From contig CANLOY010000002.1 of assembly GCA_947493005.1 (NCBI GenBank), positions 711,810 through 775,809 of the forward strand: a stretch of 64,000 nucleotides of DNA. Reading direction: 5' to 3'. Positions within the stretch are counted from its first letter, which is position 1. The number at the start of each line of letters is the position of its first letter. A model generated the notes under the pieces. It was given only the letters and a program-made list of their open reading frames with translations, made no database searches and was not told where the DNA came from. This DNA is from an uncultured Roseivirga sp. GTDB taxonomy: Bacteria > Bacteroidota > Bacteroidia > Cytophagales > Cyclobacteriaceae. Made by a program: the position numbers and the translations under genes. Shown here piece by piece: positions 8,027-16,553 of the stretch.

Positions 8027-8977
8027 TCAGAAATTCTCAATCAAAGAGTCGGTAGTAGCTTCAAGGATATCAAATGCACTCTCGGCCATTCGGTTTTCAG
8101 TATCCAAAGTTGGGTTCACCTCAACAATTTCCCAACAACAAACTCTTTTATCTTTAATTATCTCTTTATTTAACTCAAAAGCTTGCTCCTTGGTAAGCCC
8201 ATTTGGCACTGGAGTTCCTGTTCCCACAGAAATTGAAGTATCCAAACTATCGACATCAAATGAGATGTAAATCTGATCGCAATCTTTAAGAATGGAAAGC
8301 GCTTCATTGGCTACTTGAACTACTCCCTTTTGGTTAACTTCTTCAGTTTTAAAATTCTTTATACCGAACTGGTCTATAATGTGGTCTTCCGGGCCTTCTG
8401 TATCACGCACACCAATAAAAACAACATCGGAAGGCGATATTTTAGGGCCCCTACCTCCAATTTGTTTTATCCTTTCCCATAATGCCTCAGTTTCTTCCTC
8501 AACATCATTTACCTCACAAGCCTCATTGTCTAATGCTGTGACCATAGCCAACGGCATACCATGCATATTTCCAGAAGGTGTAGTATAAGGGGAGTGAAAA
8601 TCTGCATGTGCATCAATCCAGATAACTCCTAGTCTTTTGTCTGGATCAGCCTTTTTTATACCACAAATGGTACCTGCAGCAGTAGAATGATCTCCCGCCA
8701 GGATTATAGGAAACAAATGGTCTTCTCTTAACTCAGCAATAGTATCACAAACCCTATTTATCATGGTGCAGACACCTTCACCGTATTTTGCAAACCTATA
8801 TTCCGGCTCGCCAAACAACAGTTGATTTTCATCTTTTACACTTACTGGTTCAAAACGCATAAAAAAATTAGAGTGCCTTTTAATGCTGGCAATCTTCAAT
8901 GCGTCAATCCCCATACTGGCCCCACGAGTACCTGCTGCCAGCTCGGATCTCACTTCAACTAACCTTATCTTCCTCAT
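8027..8977 (-). CDS. rocF: Arginase (ureohydrolase family)
   Basis: Manganese enzyme hydrolysing arginine to ornithine and urea; 316 residues, cytosolic. The binuclear Mn ligands are visible: GDHS (His97), DAHADFH (Asp122, His124, Asp126) and FDVDSLD (aspartates about 227 and 229). Agmatinases and formimidoylglutamases share these motifs, so the substrate is an assignment from overall similarity to arginases (the GTGTPVPNGLT segment after the second metal motif) and from the neighbouring argS. It lies head to head with arginine decarboxylase (232-bp gap), so two arginine-consuming routes diverge from this spacer. Confidence 0.85.
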   Translation of the reverse strand: MRKIRLVEVRSELAAGTRGASMGIDALKIASIKRHSNFFMRFEPVSVKDENQLLFGEPEYRFAKYGEGVCTMINRVCDTIAELREDHLFPIILAGDHSTAAGTICGIKKADPDKRLGVIWIDAHADFHSPYTTPSGNMHGMPLAMVTALDNEACEVNDVEEETEALWERIKQIGGRGPKISPSDVVFIGVRDTEGPEDHIIDQFGIKNFKTEEVNQKGVVQVANEALSILKDCDQIYISFDVDSLDTSISVGTGTPVPNGLTKEQAFELNKEIIKDKRVCCWEIVEVNPTLDTENRMAESAFDILEATTDSLIENF

Positions 8978-9209
8978 ACCCTAAAGTTTACCTTTTCAAA
9001 TATTGCATCTTGTTTGAAAACACACTTTCCAATTACAAGTTATAGTTTTTTGATAAGGCAAAAGTGAAAAATTTCCAGGTACTAAATAACCTAATCTCTC
9101 AGATTTTAAAAGATTAGAATTTCAGACTCATTTTTTCCTTATCTGATGCGATTAATTTTCATGATTTGTTGCAATATTTGCTGACCTTTTTTTTAACCCT
9201 TATGCTGAA

Positions 9210-10595
9210 GTGAAGAGCTATTTCGATCTGATTGACCAGACCTTTGAATTTCCGACAGAAGAGTTCAAAGTCAATGGCAAATATTTGGAGTTCCACGATA
9301 TTCCACTAAAGGATATTATAAAAGAACATGGAACCCCACTCAAGATTTCATATATCCCTAAAATTGCCGAGAATATTCAGAAAGCGAAAAAGTGGTTTAG
9401 AGATGCTATGTCTAAACACAAGTACAAGGGTGATTATACCTATTGTTATTGTACTAAGTCTTCGCACTTTGAATTTGTAATGGACGAGGTTTTAGACAAT
9501 GGCTGCCAAATCGAAACCTCTTCTGCATTCGATCTGCAAATAGTAAAAAGCCTATACAAGAAAGGCAAAATTGACAAGGAAGTTCTTGTGGTATGCAATG
9601 GCTTTAAACGCCCTATGTATATTGAATACATACATGAGCTAATTAACGATGGCTTTAAAAACTGTATACCCATACTAGACAACCTGAATGAACTGGAACA
9701 ATACACAGATAAAATCAATCAGGATTTTCAGATTGGCATTCGCGTAGCAGCAGATGAAGAACCAAACTTTGAATTCTATACTTCAAGATTGGGCATACGC
9801 TATAGCGATATCAACGATTATTATCAGCAACGTATTAAAGGCAGCAACGCCAAGCTTAAAATGCTGCACTTTTTTATCAATACTGGCATTAAAGATACTG
9901 CTTACTATTGGAGTGAGCTCAGCAGATTTATGTACAAGTATTGCGAATTGAAGAAGGTATGCCCTGAGTTGGATACAATTGATATTGGGGGAGGTTTTCC
10001 AATAAAAACCTCTTTGACATTCGAATATGATTATGCATACATGGCTGACCAAATCATAGAAAATATAAAATGGATATGTAATAAGAATAACGTAGCCATG
10101 CCCAATATTATAACTGAATTCGGGTCTTTCACCGTAGGAGAAAGCGGTGCAATTATCTACTCTGTTTTAGACCAGAAACTTCAGAATGACAAAGAGTTAT
10201 GGTACATGGTTGATGGGTCTTTCATTACCAGCCTTCCAGATGCATGGGGAATGAATCAAAAGTTTATTCTTCTGGCTATTAACAAATGGGACCACCCTTT
10301 CCAGAAAATTAACATGGGTGGGTTAACATGTGACAGTATGGATTATTACAATTCTGAAGCACACTCTTCTGAATTGTTTATGCCACTTATCGAAGAAGAT
10401 GAAAATCTATATGTGGGCTTCTTCCACACTGGAGCCTATCAGGATTCTTTGGGAGGATATGGCGGTATTCAGCATTGTCTGATCCCTGCTCCTAAACATG
10501 TATTGATTGATAGAGACGAGAATGGGGCACTTAAAACAAGTGTGTTTGCCGAAGAGCAAACACACGAGCATATGCTCAATATCTTAGGTTACTAG
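9210..10595 (+). CDS. speA: Biosynthetic arginine decarboxylase, Bacteroidota type
   Basis: PLP-dependent fold-III decarboxylase making agmatine from arginine for polyamine synthesis. 461 residues, the short form usual in Bacteroidota rather than the 630-residue E. coli SpeA. Lys83 (YCTKSSHF) would form the Schiff base; the phosphate-binding GGGFPI motif lies near residue 263; MGGLTCDSMD near 370 holds the active-site cysteine and aspartate contributed across the dimer. The start is GTG at 9210; the ATG at 9202 is out of frame and closes after three codons. The ornithine-decarboxylase-like fold could allow other amino acids, but the family match is strong. Confidence 0.88.
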   Translation: MKSYFDLIDQTFEFPTEEFKVNGKYLEFHDIPLKDIIKEHGTPLKISYIPKIAENIQKAKKWFRDAMSKHKYKGDYTYCYCTKSSHFEFVMDEVLDNGCQIETSSAFDLQIVKSLYKKGKIDKEVLVVCNGFKRPMYIEYIHELINDGFKNCIPILDNLNELEQYTDKINQDFQIGIRVAADEEPNFEFYTSRLGIRYSDINDYYQQRIKGSNAKLKMLHFFINTGIKDTAYYWSELSRFMYKYCELKKVCPELDTIDIGGGFPIKTSLTFEYDYAYMADQIIENIKWICNKNNVAMPNIITEFGSFTVGESGAIIYSVLDQKLQNDKELWYMVDGSFITSLPDAWGMNQKFILLAINKWDHPFQKINMGGLTCDSMDYYNSEAHSSELFMPLIEEDENLYVGFFHTGAYQDSLGGYGGIQHCLIPAPKHVLIDRDENGALKTSVFAEEQTHEHMLNILGY

Positions 10596-10609
10596 TAATT
10601 AGGGAAAAT

Positions 10610-10951
10610 CTACAGTAAGTCAATCACTTTTTGAGGAGGCCTACCAATAATGGCCTGGTTACCTTTAACCACAATAGGTCTTTCTATAAGCTTAGGATAA
10701 GTCGCCATAGCTTCAATCCATTGGCTATCGGACAATACTTTTCCTTTGAATTGCTCTTTAAAAATAGTTTCTCCTTTTCTCACCAATTCTTCAGGTTTAA
10801 TTTTCAGCTTCTGAACAATTTCAGTCAACTCCTCAATCGTTGGTATCTCATTTAGGTATTTAACAATTTCTACCTGAGCGCCTTGTTCTTCAATAATCTT
10901 TAATGTTTCTCTGCTCTTACTACAGCTAGGGTTATGATATATAGTCAACAT
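10610..10951 (-). CDS. arsC: ArsC-family reductase (arsenate reductase, glutaredoxin type)
   Basis: 113-residue thioredoxin-fold protein with the NPSCSKSRETL motif at 8-18; Cys10 is the nucleophile. Arginines of the RPIVV (about 92) and IGRPP (about 103) motifs match residues that bind oxyanion in glutaredoxin-dependent ArsC. The length is slightly short compared with 115-140. No ars operon genes (arsB, acr3, arsR) are nearby, so it may be a general ArsC/YffB-type thiol reductase rather than a dedicated arsenate resistance enzyme. It converges on speA (14-bp gap) and follows the small zinc-ribbon gene by 11 bp. Confidence 0.85.
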   Translation of the reverse strand: MLTIYHNPSCSKSRETLKIIEEQGAQVEIVKYLNEIPTIEELTEIVQKLKIKPEELVRKGETIFKEQFKGKVLSDSQWIEAMATYPKLIERPIVVKGNQAIIGRPPQKVIDLL

Positions 10952-10962
10952 AAAATCAATGA

Positions 10963-11322
10963 TTATCCTATTCCTCTTGTATTTACTTCAAATATACCCT
11001 GTCCTTTACAGTTAGGGCATAGTACTCCATCAAAAATATCGCCTTTCCCAGAACAGTAATAACAAGAAACGGTCTTGGTCAAGACAGGTTCTGGTTTCTT
11101 TGCCTTTATTTCAGGTAGTACCGCTTTAAGCTTAGCAGTTTTCTTTCTTTCACAGGCCATTATAATGGCATTTACTTCTAATAATTGAGGAAATTTTCTG
11201 ACTACTTCATTTACATTACTGAATTGATGCGTTTGCTCTCCTTCTTCAACTACCCACTTTCTTCCCTTACTCACAAAATATGCTTTCAGCCCCTTGTGGA
11301 CGTGCACCTTTAATACTCCCAT
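10963..11322 (-). CDS. Small protein with C-terminal CxxCxGxG zinc ribbon
   Basis: About 119 residues from the ATG at 11322 (MGVLKVHVHKGLKAYF); an in-frame TTG at 11361 would add 13 residues that do not look native. The C-terminus has SCYYCSGKG and LCPNCKGQG, two CxxCxGxG units as in the DnaJ zinc finger, so it probably binds one zinc ion. The basic middle (KKTAKLKAVLPEIKAKKP) suggests a linker. No recognised family name; similar short zinc-ribbon proteins are frequent in Cytophagales. It is probably co-transcribed with the arsC-like gene. Function unknown. Confidence 0.7.
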   Translation of the reverse strand: MGVLKVHVHKGLKAYFVSKGRKWVVEEGEQTHQFSNVNEVVRKFPQLLEVNAIIMACERKKTAKLKAVLPEIKAKKPEPVLTKTVSCYYCSGKGDIFDGVLCPNCKGQGIFEVNTRGIG

Positions 11323-11433
11323 AAATAATTTATTCGTGTTTTGATTGTGTATTAACTTCAAAAATAAAAAAGATTATCATGGAGTGAAATATGAAATGTT
11401 CTTTCAATTTTAGTAGTACAAAAGAAAATTAGT

Positions 11434-12333
11434 ATGCAGCAAGTAGAATTAAGCGAGCAGTTAAGCATTTCCAGAATAGTTCATGGAATGTGGAGGCTAG
11501 CCGATTGGAATTACACTCCCAACCAGGTTATCAATTTGGTTGAGGATTGCCTTGAAATAGGAATCGACACTTTCGATCATGCGGATATTTACGGCAATTA
11601 TATGGCCGAAGAGCTATTCGGGCAGGCACTCTCGCAAACGCCTGAATTAAACCAAAAGATCAAAATTGTTACAAAATGTGGTATCAAACTGGTTTCCTCT
11701 AAGAGGCCTGATAACTATATCCAACATTATGACACCAGTTATGACCACATCATTTGGTCTGCCGAAAATTCTTTAAAGATGTTGAAAAGGGATTGTTTGG
11801 ATTTGCTACTGATTCACCGACCAAACCCATTGAATAACCCTCATGAAATAGCCCGAGCTTTCAGTAAACTAAAAGCCGATGGTAAGGTCAAGGAATTTGG
11901 TGTATCCAATTATCTCCCAAGACAGTTTGACACACTTCAGTCTCATCTAGATTTTCCTTTGGTCACTAATCAGGTTGAAATCTCAGTATCGGCACTGCAA
12001 GAATTTGATAATGGCAATATTGATCAGTTTCAAAAGATTGGGTTATCTCCTATGGCATGGTCACCTTTATCTGGAGGTACTATTTTTAAAGGTGAAACAC
12101 ATCGTTTCCTTACCATCAGAAATGTACTTCATAAAGTCAGCGATGAATATGGAGTATCTATTGATCAGATAATGTATGCGTGGCTACTCAAACACCCGGT
12201 AAACATTATTCCTATTGTCGGATCGGGGAAAGTTAAAAGGATACAGTCTGCAGTAGAAGCGCTGAAAATTGAATTAACTACACAACAATGGTTTCAAATA
12301 TGGGTGGCTTCTCGTGGAGAAAATGTACCTTGA
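11434..12333 (+). CDS. Aldo/keto reductase (YdhF-like)
   Basis: NADPH-dependent cytosolic oxidoreductase of 299 residues with a TIM-barrel pattern. Catalytic tetrad candidates are visible: Asp and Tyr in DHADIYGNY (about 48-56), Lys in TKCGIK (about 85) and His in LLLIHRPNP (about 128). C-terminal cofactor-binding GSGKVKRIQSA follows near 268. The opening MQQVELSEQLSISRIVHGMWRLADW matches the YdhF/Tas-like group. Physiological substrate unknown. It is divergent from the zinc-ribbon gene, and 49 bp upstream of a DinB-fold gene on the same strand. Confidence 0.88.
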   Translation: MQQVELSEQLSISRIVHGMWRLADWNYTPNQVINLVEDCLEIGIDTFDHADIYGNYMAEELFGQALSQTPELNQKIKIVTKCGIKLVSSKRPDNYIQHYDTSYDHIIWSAENSLKMLKRDCLDLLLIHRPNPLNNPHEIARAFSKLKADGKVKEFGVSNYLPRQFDTLQSHLDFPLVTNQVEISVSALQEFDNGNIDQFQKIGLSPMAWSPLSGGTIFKGETHRFLTIRNVLHKVSDEYGVSIDQIMYAWLLKHPVNIIPIVGSGKVKRIQSAVEALKIELTTQQWFQIWVASRGENVP

Positions 12334-12382
12334 TAATCCTTTTACCCCGTGTTTCATAACCTCATAATTCGAAAGTCAAATA

Positions 12383-12910
12383 ATGAATAATTTAAGTTTC
12401 CCAATTGGCAAATATGACGCTCCTGACACAATAGATAGCAAACAGATTAAAATATGGATTGACGAAATAGAGGCACTTCCCACACTAATGGAAGAAGCAG
12501 TCAAAGACCTATCTGACGAACAATTAGATACTCCTTACAGGCCAGATGGATGGACTGTCCGACAAGTAATTCACCATGTACCAGACAGTCATATGGGTAG
12601 TTATACTCGGTTTCACTGGGCTTTGACGGAAAACAATCCTACCATAAAAGCTTATGATGAAAAAGCATGGGCAGACTTAGAATATCAAAAAAACGTCCCC
12701 GTAGAAGTGTCCTTAAGTTTGCTTAAATATCTCCACCATAGATGGAGCCTATTACTAAGAAGTCTTACCTCTTCGCAGTTAGAAAAGACTTTCGTTCACC
12801 CAGAAGATGGACAGACCTACATACTCAAAAGTGTTATCGGAATGTATGCCTGGCATGGCAAACATCACCTGGAGCATATTTTGAGCTTAAAAAGGAGAAT
12901 GAATTGGTAA
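12383..12910 (+). CDS. DinB-fold YfiT/BstA-like putative bacillithiol S-transferase
   Basis: 175 residues; opening FPIGKYDAPDTID and the GWTVRQVIHHVPDSHMGSY segment are hallmarks of the YfiT family, a four-helix DinB-superfamily protein. The metal-binding histidines are His in HHVPDSH (about 68-74) and in WHGKHHLEHI (about 155-164). Family members from Bacillus conjugate bacillithiol to toxic electrophiles. Whether this organism makes bacillithiol is not shown in the window. It lies in a run of plus-strand detoxification-like genes (aldo/keto reductase, VOC). Confidence 0.87.
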   Translation: MNNLSFPIGKYDAPDTIDSKQIKIWIDEIEALPTLMEEAVKDLSDEQLDTPYRPDGWTVRQVIHHVPDSHMGSYTRFHWALTENNPTIKAYDEKAWADLEYQKNVPVEVSLSLLKYLHHRWSLLLRSLTSSQLEKTFVHPEDGQTYILKSVIGMYAWHGKHHLEHILSLKRRMNW

Positions 12911-12967
12911 ATCATACTTTAGTATGAAGCTCCCTAGAAGTCATAACTACTAATTTGAAATAAAAAG

Positions 12968-13354
12968 ATGAGCGACAACGATAAAAAAACAACTTATGGC
13001 ACTATAGGCTGGATCGACCTTTCAGTGCCTAATGCAGAAAACGTAAAAGATTTCTATGCTGAGGTAGCGGGATGGAAACCAGAGCCGGTTTCAATGGGTG
13101 ATTACAATGACTACAGTATGCTTGTTGACGGAGAACCTAAAACTGGAATTTGTCATAAAACAGGCCCTAATTCAGATATTCCTTCTCAATGGATGATTTA
13201 CATCAATGTTGAAAATCTTGATGAAAGCGTTGAGGTTGTAAAACAAAAAGGAGGAAAACTACTCACAGCAATTAAAGACATGGGGGCTTATGGAAGAACA
13301 TGTTATATAGAAGATCCTGCAGGGGCTGTATGTGCTCTGTTTGAGCCTGCATAA
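12968..13354 (+). CDS. VOC-family (glyoxalase-fold) protein
   Basis: 128 residues built from two beta-alpha-beta-beta-beta modules; TIGWIDLSVPNAENVKDFY opens the first and WMIYINVENLDESVEVVKQKGG opens the second, ending AVCALFEPA. This is the one-domain VOC type related to bleomycin-resistance and hydroxylase-like proteins (family often annotated as Glyoxalase-like, CFP-30 type). Metal ligands are not certain and the substrate is unknown. Expression with the preceding YfiT-like gene is likely (57-bp gap). A hairpin follows its last codons. Confidence 0.85.
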   Translation: MSDNDKKTTYGTIGWIDLSVPNAENVKDFYAEVAGWKPEPVSMGDYNDYSMLVDGEPKTGICHKTGPNSDIPSQWMIYINVENLDESVEVVKQKGGKLLTAIKDMGAYGRTCYIEDPAGAVCALFEPA

Positions 13355-13375
13355 ATTTTATTTTAGGAGCAGGCT
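13344..13375 (+). terminator. Hairpin at the 3' end of the VOC gene
   Basis: Arms AGCCTGC (13344-13350) and GCAGGCT (13369-13375) pair perfectly across an 18-base AT-rich loop; the left arm contains the final codons of the VOC gene. Four As, not Ts, follow, so it may be a processing or attenuation structure rather than a true intrinsic terminator. Confidence 0.3.
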
Positions 13376-13395
13376 AAAACCATTAATTTTATAAC

Positions 13396-14199
13396 ATGAA
13401 GCAATTCATCCTATTTATGAGTTTTAGCCTGCTCTTCTTTTTCTCCTTTACAAAAGAAGAGTGCAACAGTTGTCAAAAGGATAGGTACCTATGCGCTTCT
13501 AACACGCTTACTATGAATTCCAGACTTTGTGTGGATATCATAGAAGTTCCAGGGCATATGTACAAAGATTATCTGGCCTCAGTGGCCGATTCGACAGGGA
13601 CAACATCATCAGAGTTCATCAACGCCAAACCTGACTTTACAAAATGGGAGTCTTTGTTTCCAAATCAGAATGCTTCTCAAATTGAAAGCAAGTTCTTCAA
13701 TAGTGATGAGTTTTCTCTGATGCCGATTGTAGGAATCAGCCTAAAACAAGCACAAGATTTCTGTGATTGGCGTACGGAGCAATTCAAACAAGAACTGTCC
13801 AAGATGTCTGCGAGAGAAAGAGCGCAATTTCCAAAAGAATTTAAGTTCAGGCTACCAACCGCTAAAGAGTGGGCAAGAATTCGTTTTTTAGCTCAGGATA
13901 AGCGCATACTAAAACAGATCAATAAAATAGCTTCTGATACCAAAAGTGCATTTAGGTTATCTAAGAGTAAGCTTCTTAAGAAAAGTGAGCATATTAAGCA
14001 TGTATATGCTAATCAACAGGAAGGTCTAGGTTTCTATAACTTATTGAGCAATGTGGCTGAACTGACAGATAAAGAGGGAATAGCCATGGGAGGTAGCTGG
14101 TTTGAATCGAACGAGAATGAGGATTTTCATGCCACGTTCAAGTACAATGGGCCACAAGCCTGGCTTGGTTTCAGGTGTGTTTTTGAAATCATTGACTAA
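13396..14199 (+). CDS. Exported FGE-sulfatase/GldK-like domain protein
   Basis: 267 residues with an N-terminal signal peptide (MKQFILFMSFSLLFFFSF) and a domain related to formylglycine-generating enzyme/SUMF1: a CVDIIEVPGHMYKDYL start, MPIVGISLKQAQDFCDWR, FRLPTAKEWARIRF, NLLSNVAELTD, GGSWFES and closing GFRCVFEI. In Bacteroidota this fold also occurs in gliding and T9SS lipoproteins GldJ/GldK. It is shorter than GldK and lacks the paired active-site cysteines typical of true FGE near the C-terminus, so a structural or binding role is more likely. A CNSCxxDRYLC cluster just after the signal peptide may form disulfides. Confidence 0.72.
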   Translation: MKQFILFMSFSLLFFFSFTKEECNSCQKDRYLCASNTLTMNSRLCVDIIEVPGHMYKDYLASVADSTGTTSSEFINAKPDFTKWESLFPNQNASQIESKFFNSDEFSLMPIVGISLKQAQDFCDWRTEQFKQELSKMSARERAQFPKEFKFRLPTAKEWARIRFLAQDKRILKQINKIASDTKSAFRLSKSKLLKKSEHIKHVYANQQEGLGFYNLLSNVAELTDKEGIAMGGSWFESNENEDFHATFKYNGPQAWLGFRCVFEIID

Positions 14200-14211
14200 T
14201 CTCCGCTAGGA

Positions 14212-14673
14212 ATGTCACACGATTCAGTCAAACGACTCTGGCATTCGTTTACTATGGTGCATTCCGAATATCAAAGTCTTCCAATGCCACAGTCATGGTA
14301 TTTCTGTGATAACGAAAAGGATGCAAACGAATGTGCTCAATTAGTAATTCAAGAGAAGAAAAGAGCTACTTGCACCTCTCTTTGGTGGTTTAAAAAACAT
14401 AATGAACCATTACCTGAGACTGGAGACATCAACATTGTCACCAATTGGAAAGGTCAGGCCAAAGCCATCATCAGAACTACCCAAACAGAACTGATTCCTT
14501 ATTGTGAGATCACAGCTAGCCATGCACAACTCGAAGGAGAAGGTGATCAATCTTTAGATTATTGGAGAAAGGTGCATTGGGCTTATTATAACCGAGAGAT
14601 GAACCCATTTGAGGAACGAGCGACTGAAGACATGGTATTGGTTTTTGAAAGCTTCGAATTACTCTGGAAATAA
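14212..14673 (+). CDS. ASCH-domain protein
   Basis: 153-residue cytosolic protein. The ASCH signature is visible: KRATCTSLWWF (about 58-68) with the lysine-rich strand, the GDINIVTNWKGQAKAIIRTTQ core, the ITASHAQLEGEGDQSLDYWRK stretch and the end EDMVLVFESFELLW. ASCH is a PUA-like beta-barrel proposed to bind RNA; some members are amidohydrolases on modified cytidines (YqfB). Residues cannot decide between these. The gene starts 12 bp after the FGE-like gene and converges on the DUF819 gene. Confidence 0.85.
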   Translation: MSHDSVKRLWHSFTMVHSEYQSLPMPQSWYFCDNEKDANECAQLVIQEKKRATCTSLWWFKKHNEPLPETGDINIVTNWKGQAKAIIRTTQTELIPYCEITASHAQLEGEGDQSLDYWRKVHWAYYNREMNPFEERATEDMVLVFESFELLWK

Positions 14674-14679
14674 AAGCAC

Positions 14680-15828
14680 CTAAACCAGACTGACTACCAA
14701 AAAACCGAGGTAAGTACCTACTCCGGTTCCCAATGCTCCGGCTAGAATTGCAGGCAAAACCAAATCTGTTCTCTTAAAACTTTTTGCCAATGCAAGCGAG
14801 GTACTGGCACCACCAATGTTTGCCTGAGAAGCAATTGCAACAATAGACCAATCCATTTTGAAAGCTAGTCCTCCAATAATTAATATCAGGCCATGTATCA
14901 AAACTATGACTCCTGTAAACACAAGAATATCCAAAGCATCGGCACCAACCGCCCCAAGTGCGGTTACTTCGCAATAAGCACCTACTACTACTAGAAACAG
15001 ATAAACTGAAAACATTCCTAACAACCGTGCTCCCGAAATCTTCTGTATCATTTTAGATTGAGCAAGAAGTAATGCTATAGTTGTTAAAATCAATATGGAG
15101 GGTACACTTAGCCCCACACTAGAAAGCCAGTCAGATAAGGTATCTGATAAAAACAGAACAAACATTAATAGACCAATCAAAACTCCCAGATTCAAAGGAG
15201 AAATTTTTTCCTCGTCTGAATGTCCCTCAGCTTTATAATCATTCATAGCAAGCACTTCGGGGTTATTTCTGATTCTTTTCATCACTGCTGGTAAACTCAG
15301 AGTTGCCAACATCCATAGTGTAGTCATTATATTATCAGCTACGACTATTCCAGTAAACACAGCGCCTTCTTTAACTACACCATATTCCAGTGCAATGGCA
15401 TTAAAGTTCGCACTCCCTCCTGTATAGGTACCAGTCATCATACCTGCAATAGCTGCATAATTTTCTCCAAAAACCGACTGATAATCTATCAATTGCAAAG
15501 CGACCAAAACGCCAATTACCGTACCTAAAGCTCCTAGCGAAAACGCTATCAGCATTGGCATTCCTGCCTTCTTTAGCTCTCTGAGGTTAACATTTAGTAA
15601 AAGAAAAAAGATGCTAGCTGGCGCAACATATTGGAAAATTGAATCATAAACCGGACTAGCATTAGAAGCTGAAGGGATGACTTTTAGGTTTGCACCAATG
15701 GCTCCCAGTAATATCACCAATAATGAGCTACTCAGATACCTTAGCTTGGTATGCTTGCAAAGCCATTCACTCAGAAAAATAAGAGCGCTAAGAACGGCAA
15801 GAATATAAACCGGGTTCTGCAAAGTCAT
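14680..15828 (-). CDS. DUF819 family integral membrane protein
   Basis: About 382 residues, almost wholly hydrophobic with roughly ten membrane helices and a short cytoplasmic loop around 195-215 (NDYKAEGHSDEEK). GMMTGTYTGGSANFNAIALE and ASQANIGGASTSLALAKSF are the two glycine-rich, pseudo-repeated re-entrant-like motifs of the DUF819/YjcL family, resembling those of sodium-dependent carboxylate or amino-acid symporters. Transport is therefore plausible, but no substrate is known. ATG at 15828 is preferred to the in-frame TTG just upstream. Confidence 0.88.
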   Translation of the reverse strand: MTLQNPVYILAVLSALIFLSEWLCKHTKLRYLSSSLLVILLGAIGANLKVIPSASNASPVYDSIFQYVAPASIFFLLLNVNLRELKKAGMPMLIAFSLGALGTVIGVLVALQLIDYQSVFGENYAAIAGMMTGTYTGGSANFNAIALEYGVVKEGAVFTGIVVADNIMTTLWMLATLSLPAVMKRIRNNPEVLAMNDYKAEGHSDEEKISPLNLGVLIGLLMFVLFLSDTLSDWLSSVGLSVPSILILTTIALLLAQSKMIQKISGARLLGMFSVYLFLVVVGAYCEVTALGAVGADALDILVFTGVIVLIHGLILIIGGLAFKMDWSIVAIASQANIGGASTSLALAKSFKRTDLVLPAILAGALGTGVGTYLGFLVVSLV

Positions 15829-15947
15829 CAATCAAAAGATAAGATTTATTTATGAATCCCCCTTATTAACTCAGCACCGATCGAAATACAATAATTTGAA
15901 GTTTACAACTGTAACTTATCGCTCGTCTTGAGTTTATATAATCAGAT

Positions 15948-16253
15948 ATGAGGGTCTACTGCATCGTACCTTCTCTTATTTGTTTTGTGTCATTGTTTTT
16001 TGCCTCTGGTTCACCCAAGAATGCGGGCATTAAATATGCACTTGTTACAAATTCAGGGAGTCCATTATATATCTCCGACCGAGGTAATAGTTTAGCTAAT
16101 ACTCGGCATAGCAATCTATACTTTCTTTCTACCGATCATCACATATTCTCATCTGAAACTAAGATTTCGAACAACACCTTTGTCAAAAGGTTCGTTGACT
16201 TGTGCGTAATAGATTTTTCAAGACCAGAAAAAAAGACGATTTCAGTAAAATGA
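15948..16253 (+). CDS. Short exported orphan protein (uncertain)
   Basis: 101 residues starting MRVYCIVPSLICFVSLFFASG, a good signal peptide with possible cleavage after FASG. The rest (NSLANTRHSNLYFLSTDHHIF and a basic tail) matches nothing I recognise. Support for its being real: the TGA stop overlaps the ATG of the next lipoprotein gene in an ATGA arrangement. Against: short, with unremarkable composition and no recognised family. Downstream of a 119-bp spacer from the divergent DUF819 gene. Confidence 0.42.
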   Translation: MRVYCIVPSLICFVSLFFASGSPKNAGIKYALVTNSGSPLYISDRGNSLANTRHSNLYFLSTDHHIFSSETKISNNTFVKRFVDLCVIDFSRPEKKTISVK

Positions 16254-16552
16254 AAATAAAAATTGCGAAGTTCTTAGTATTCATTTCTCTTTCTGCTCTA
16301 TCAGTATCATGTTCTGAGCAAGCGAGAAGTACTCCTGAGATTTTGCCAGTTGAAATAAGTAATACTGTTCAGCAAGATGCCGATTTTAAAACCCAGTGGC
16401 ATTGGTTATTTCAGAAGTCTGGAACTGATAAACTGACTAATGAAGAATTAGAAATTATTGAAAGAGTTACAGAAAAGGGCTCCAAAAAAAGCAATAGCCA
16501 AGAGCTACCACATCCAAAACAATATGACCTTCTCGATTCAATACAGCAGTAG
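16250..16552 (+). CDS. Small putative lipoprotein
   Basis: 100 residues from the ATG at 16250: MKIKIAKFLVFISLSALSVSC gives a basic N-terminus, hydrophobic core and lipobox LSVSC with Cys21. The mature part is short and polar (DFKTQWHWLFQKSGTDKLTNEELEIIERVTEKGSKK) and probably helical. An in-frame ATG at 16202 exists but would bury the signal peptide. Overlaps the upstream orphan by four bases and converges on the LytTR gene 1 bp away. No family recognised. Confidence 0.65.
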   Translation: MKIKIAKFLVFISLSALSVSCSEQARSTPEILPVEISNTVQQDADFKTQWHWLFQKSGTDKLTNEELEIIERVTEKGSKKSNSQELPHPKQYDLLDSIQQ

Positions 16553-16553
16553 G

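Noticed and set aside
10596..10609. Terminator between speA and the ArsC-like gene
   Set aside because: The 14-bp gap has no stem; the genes simply converge.
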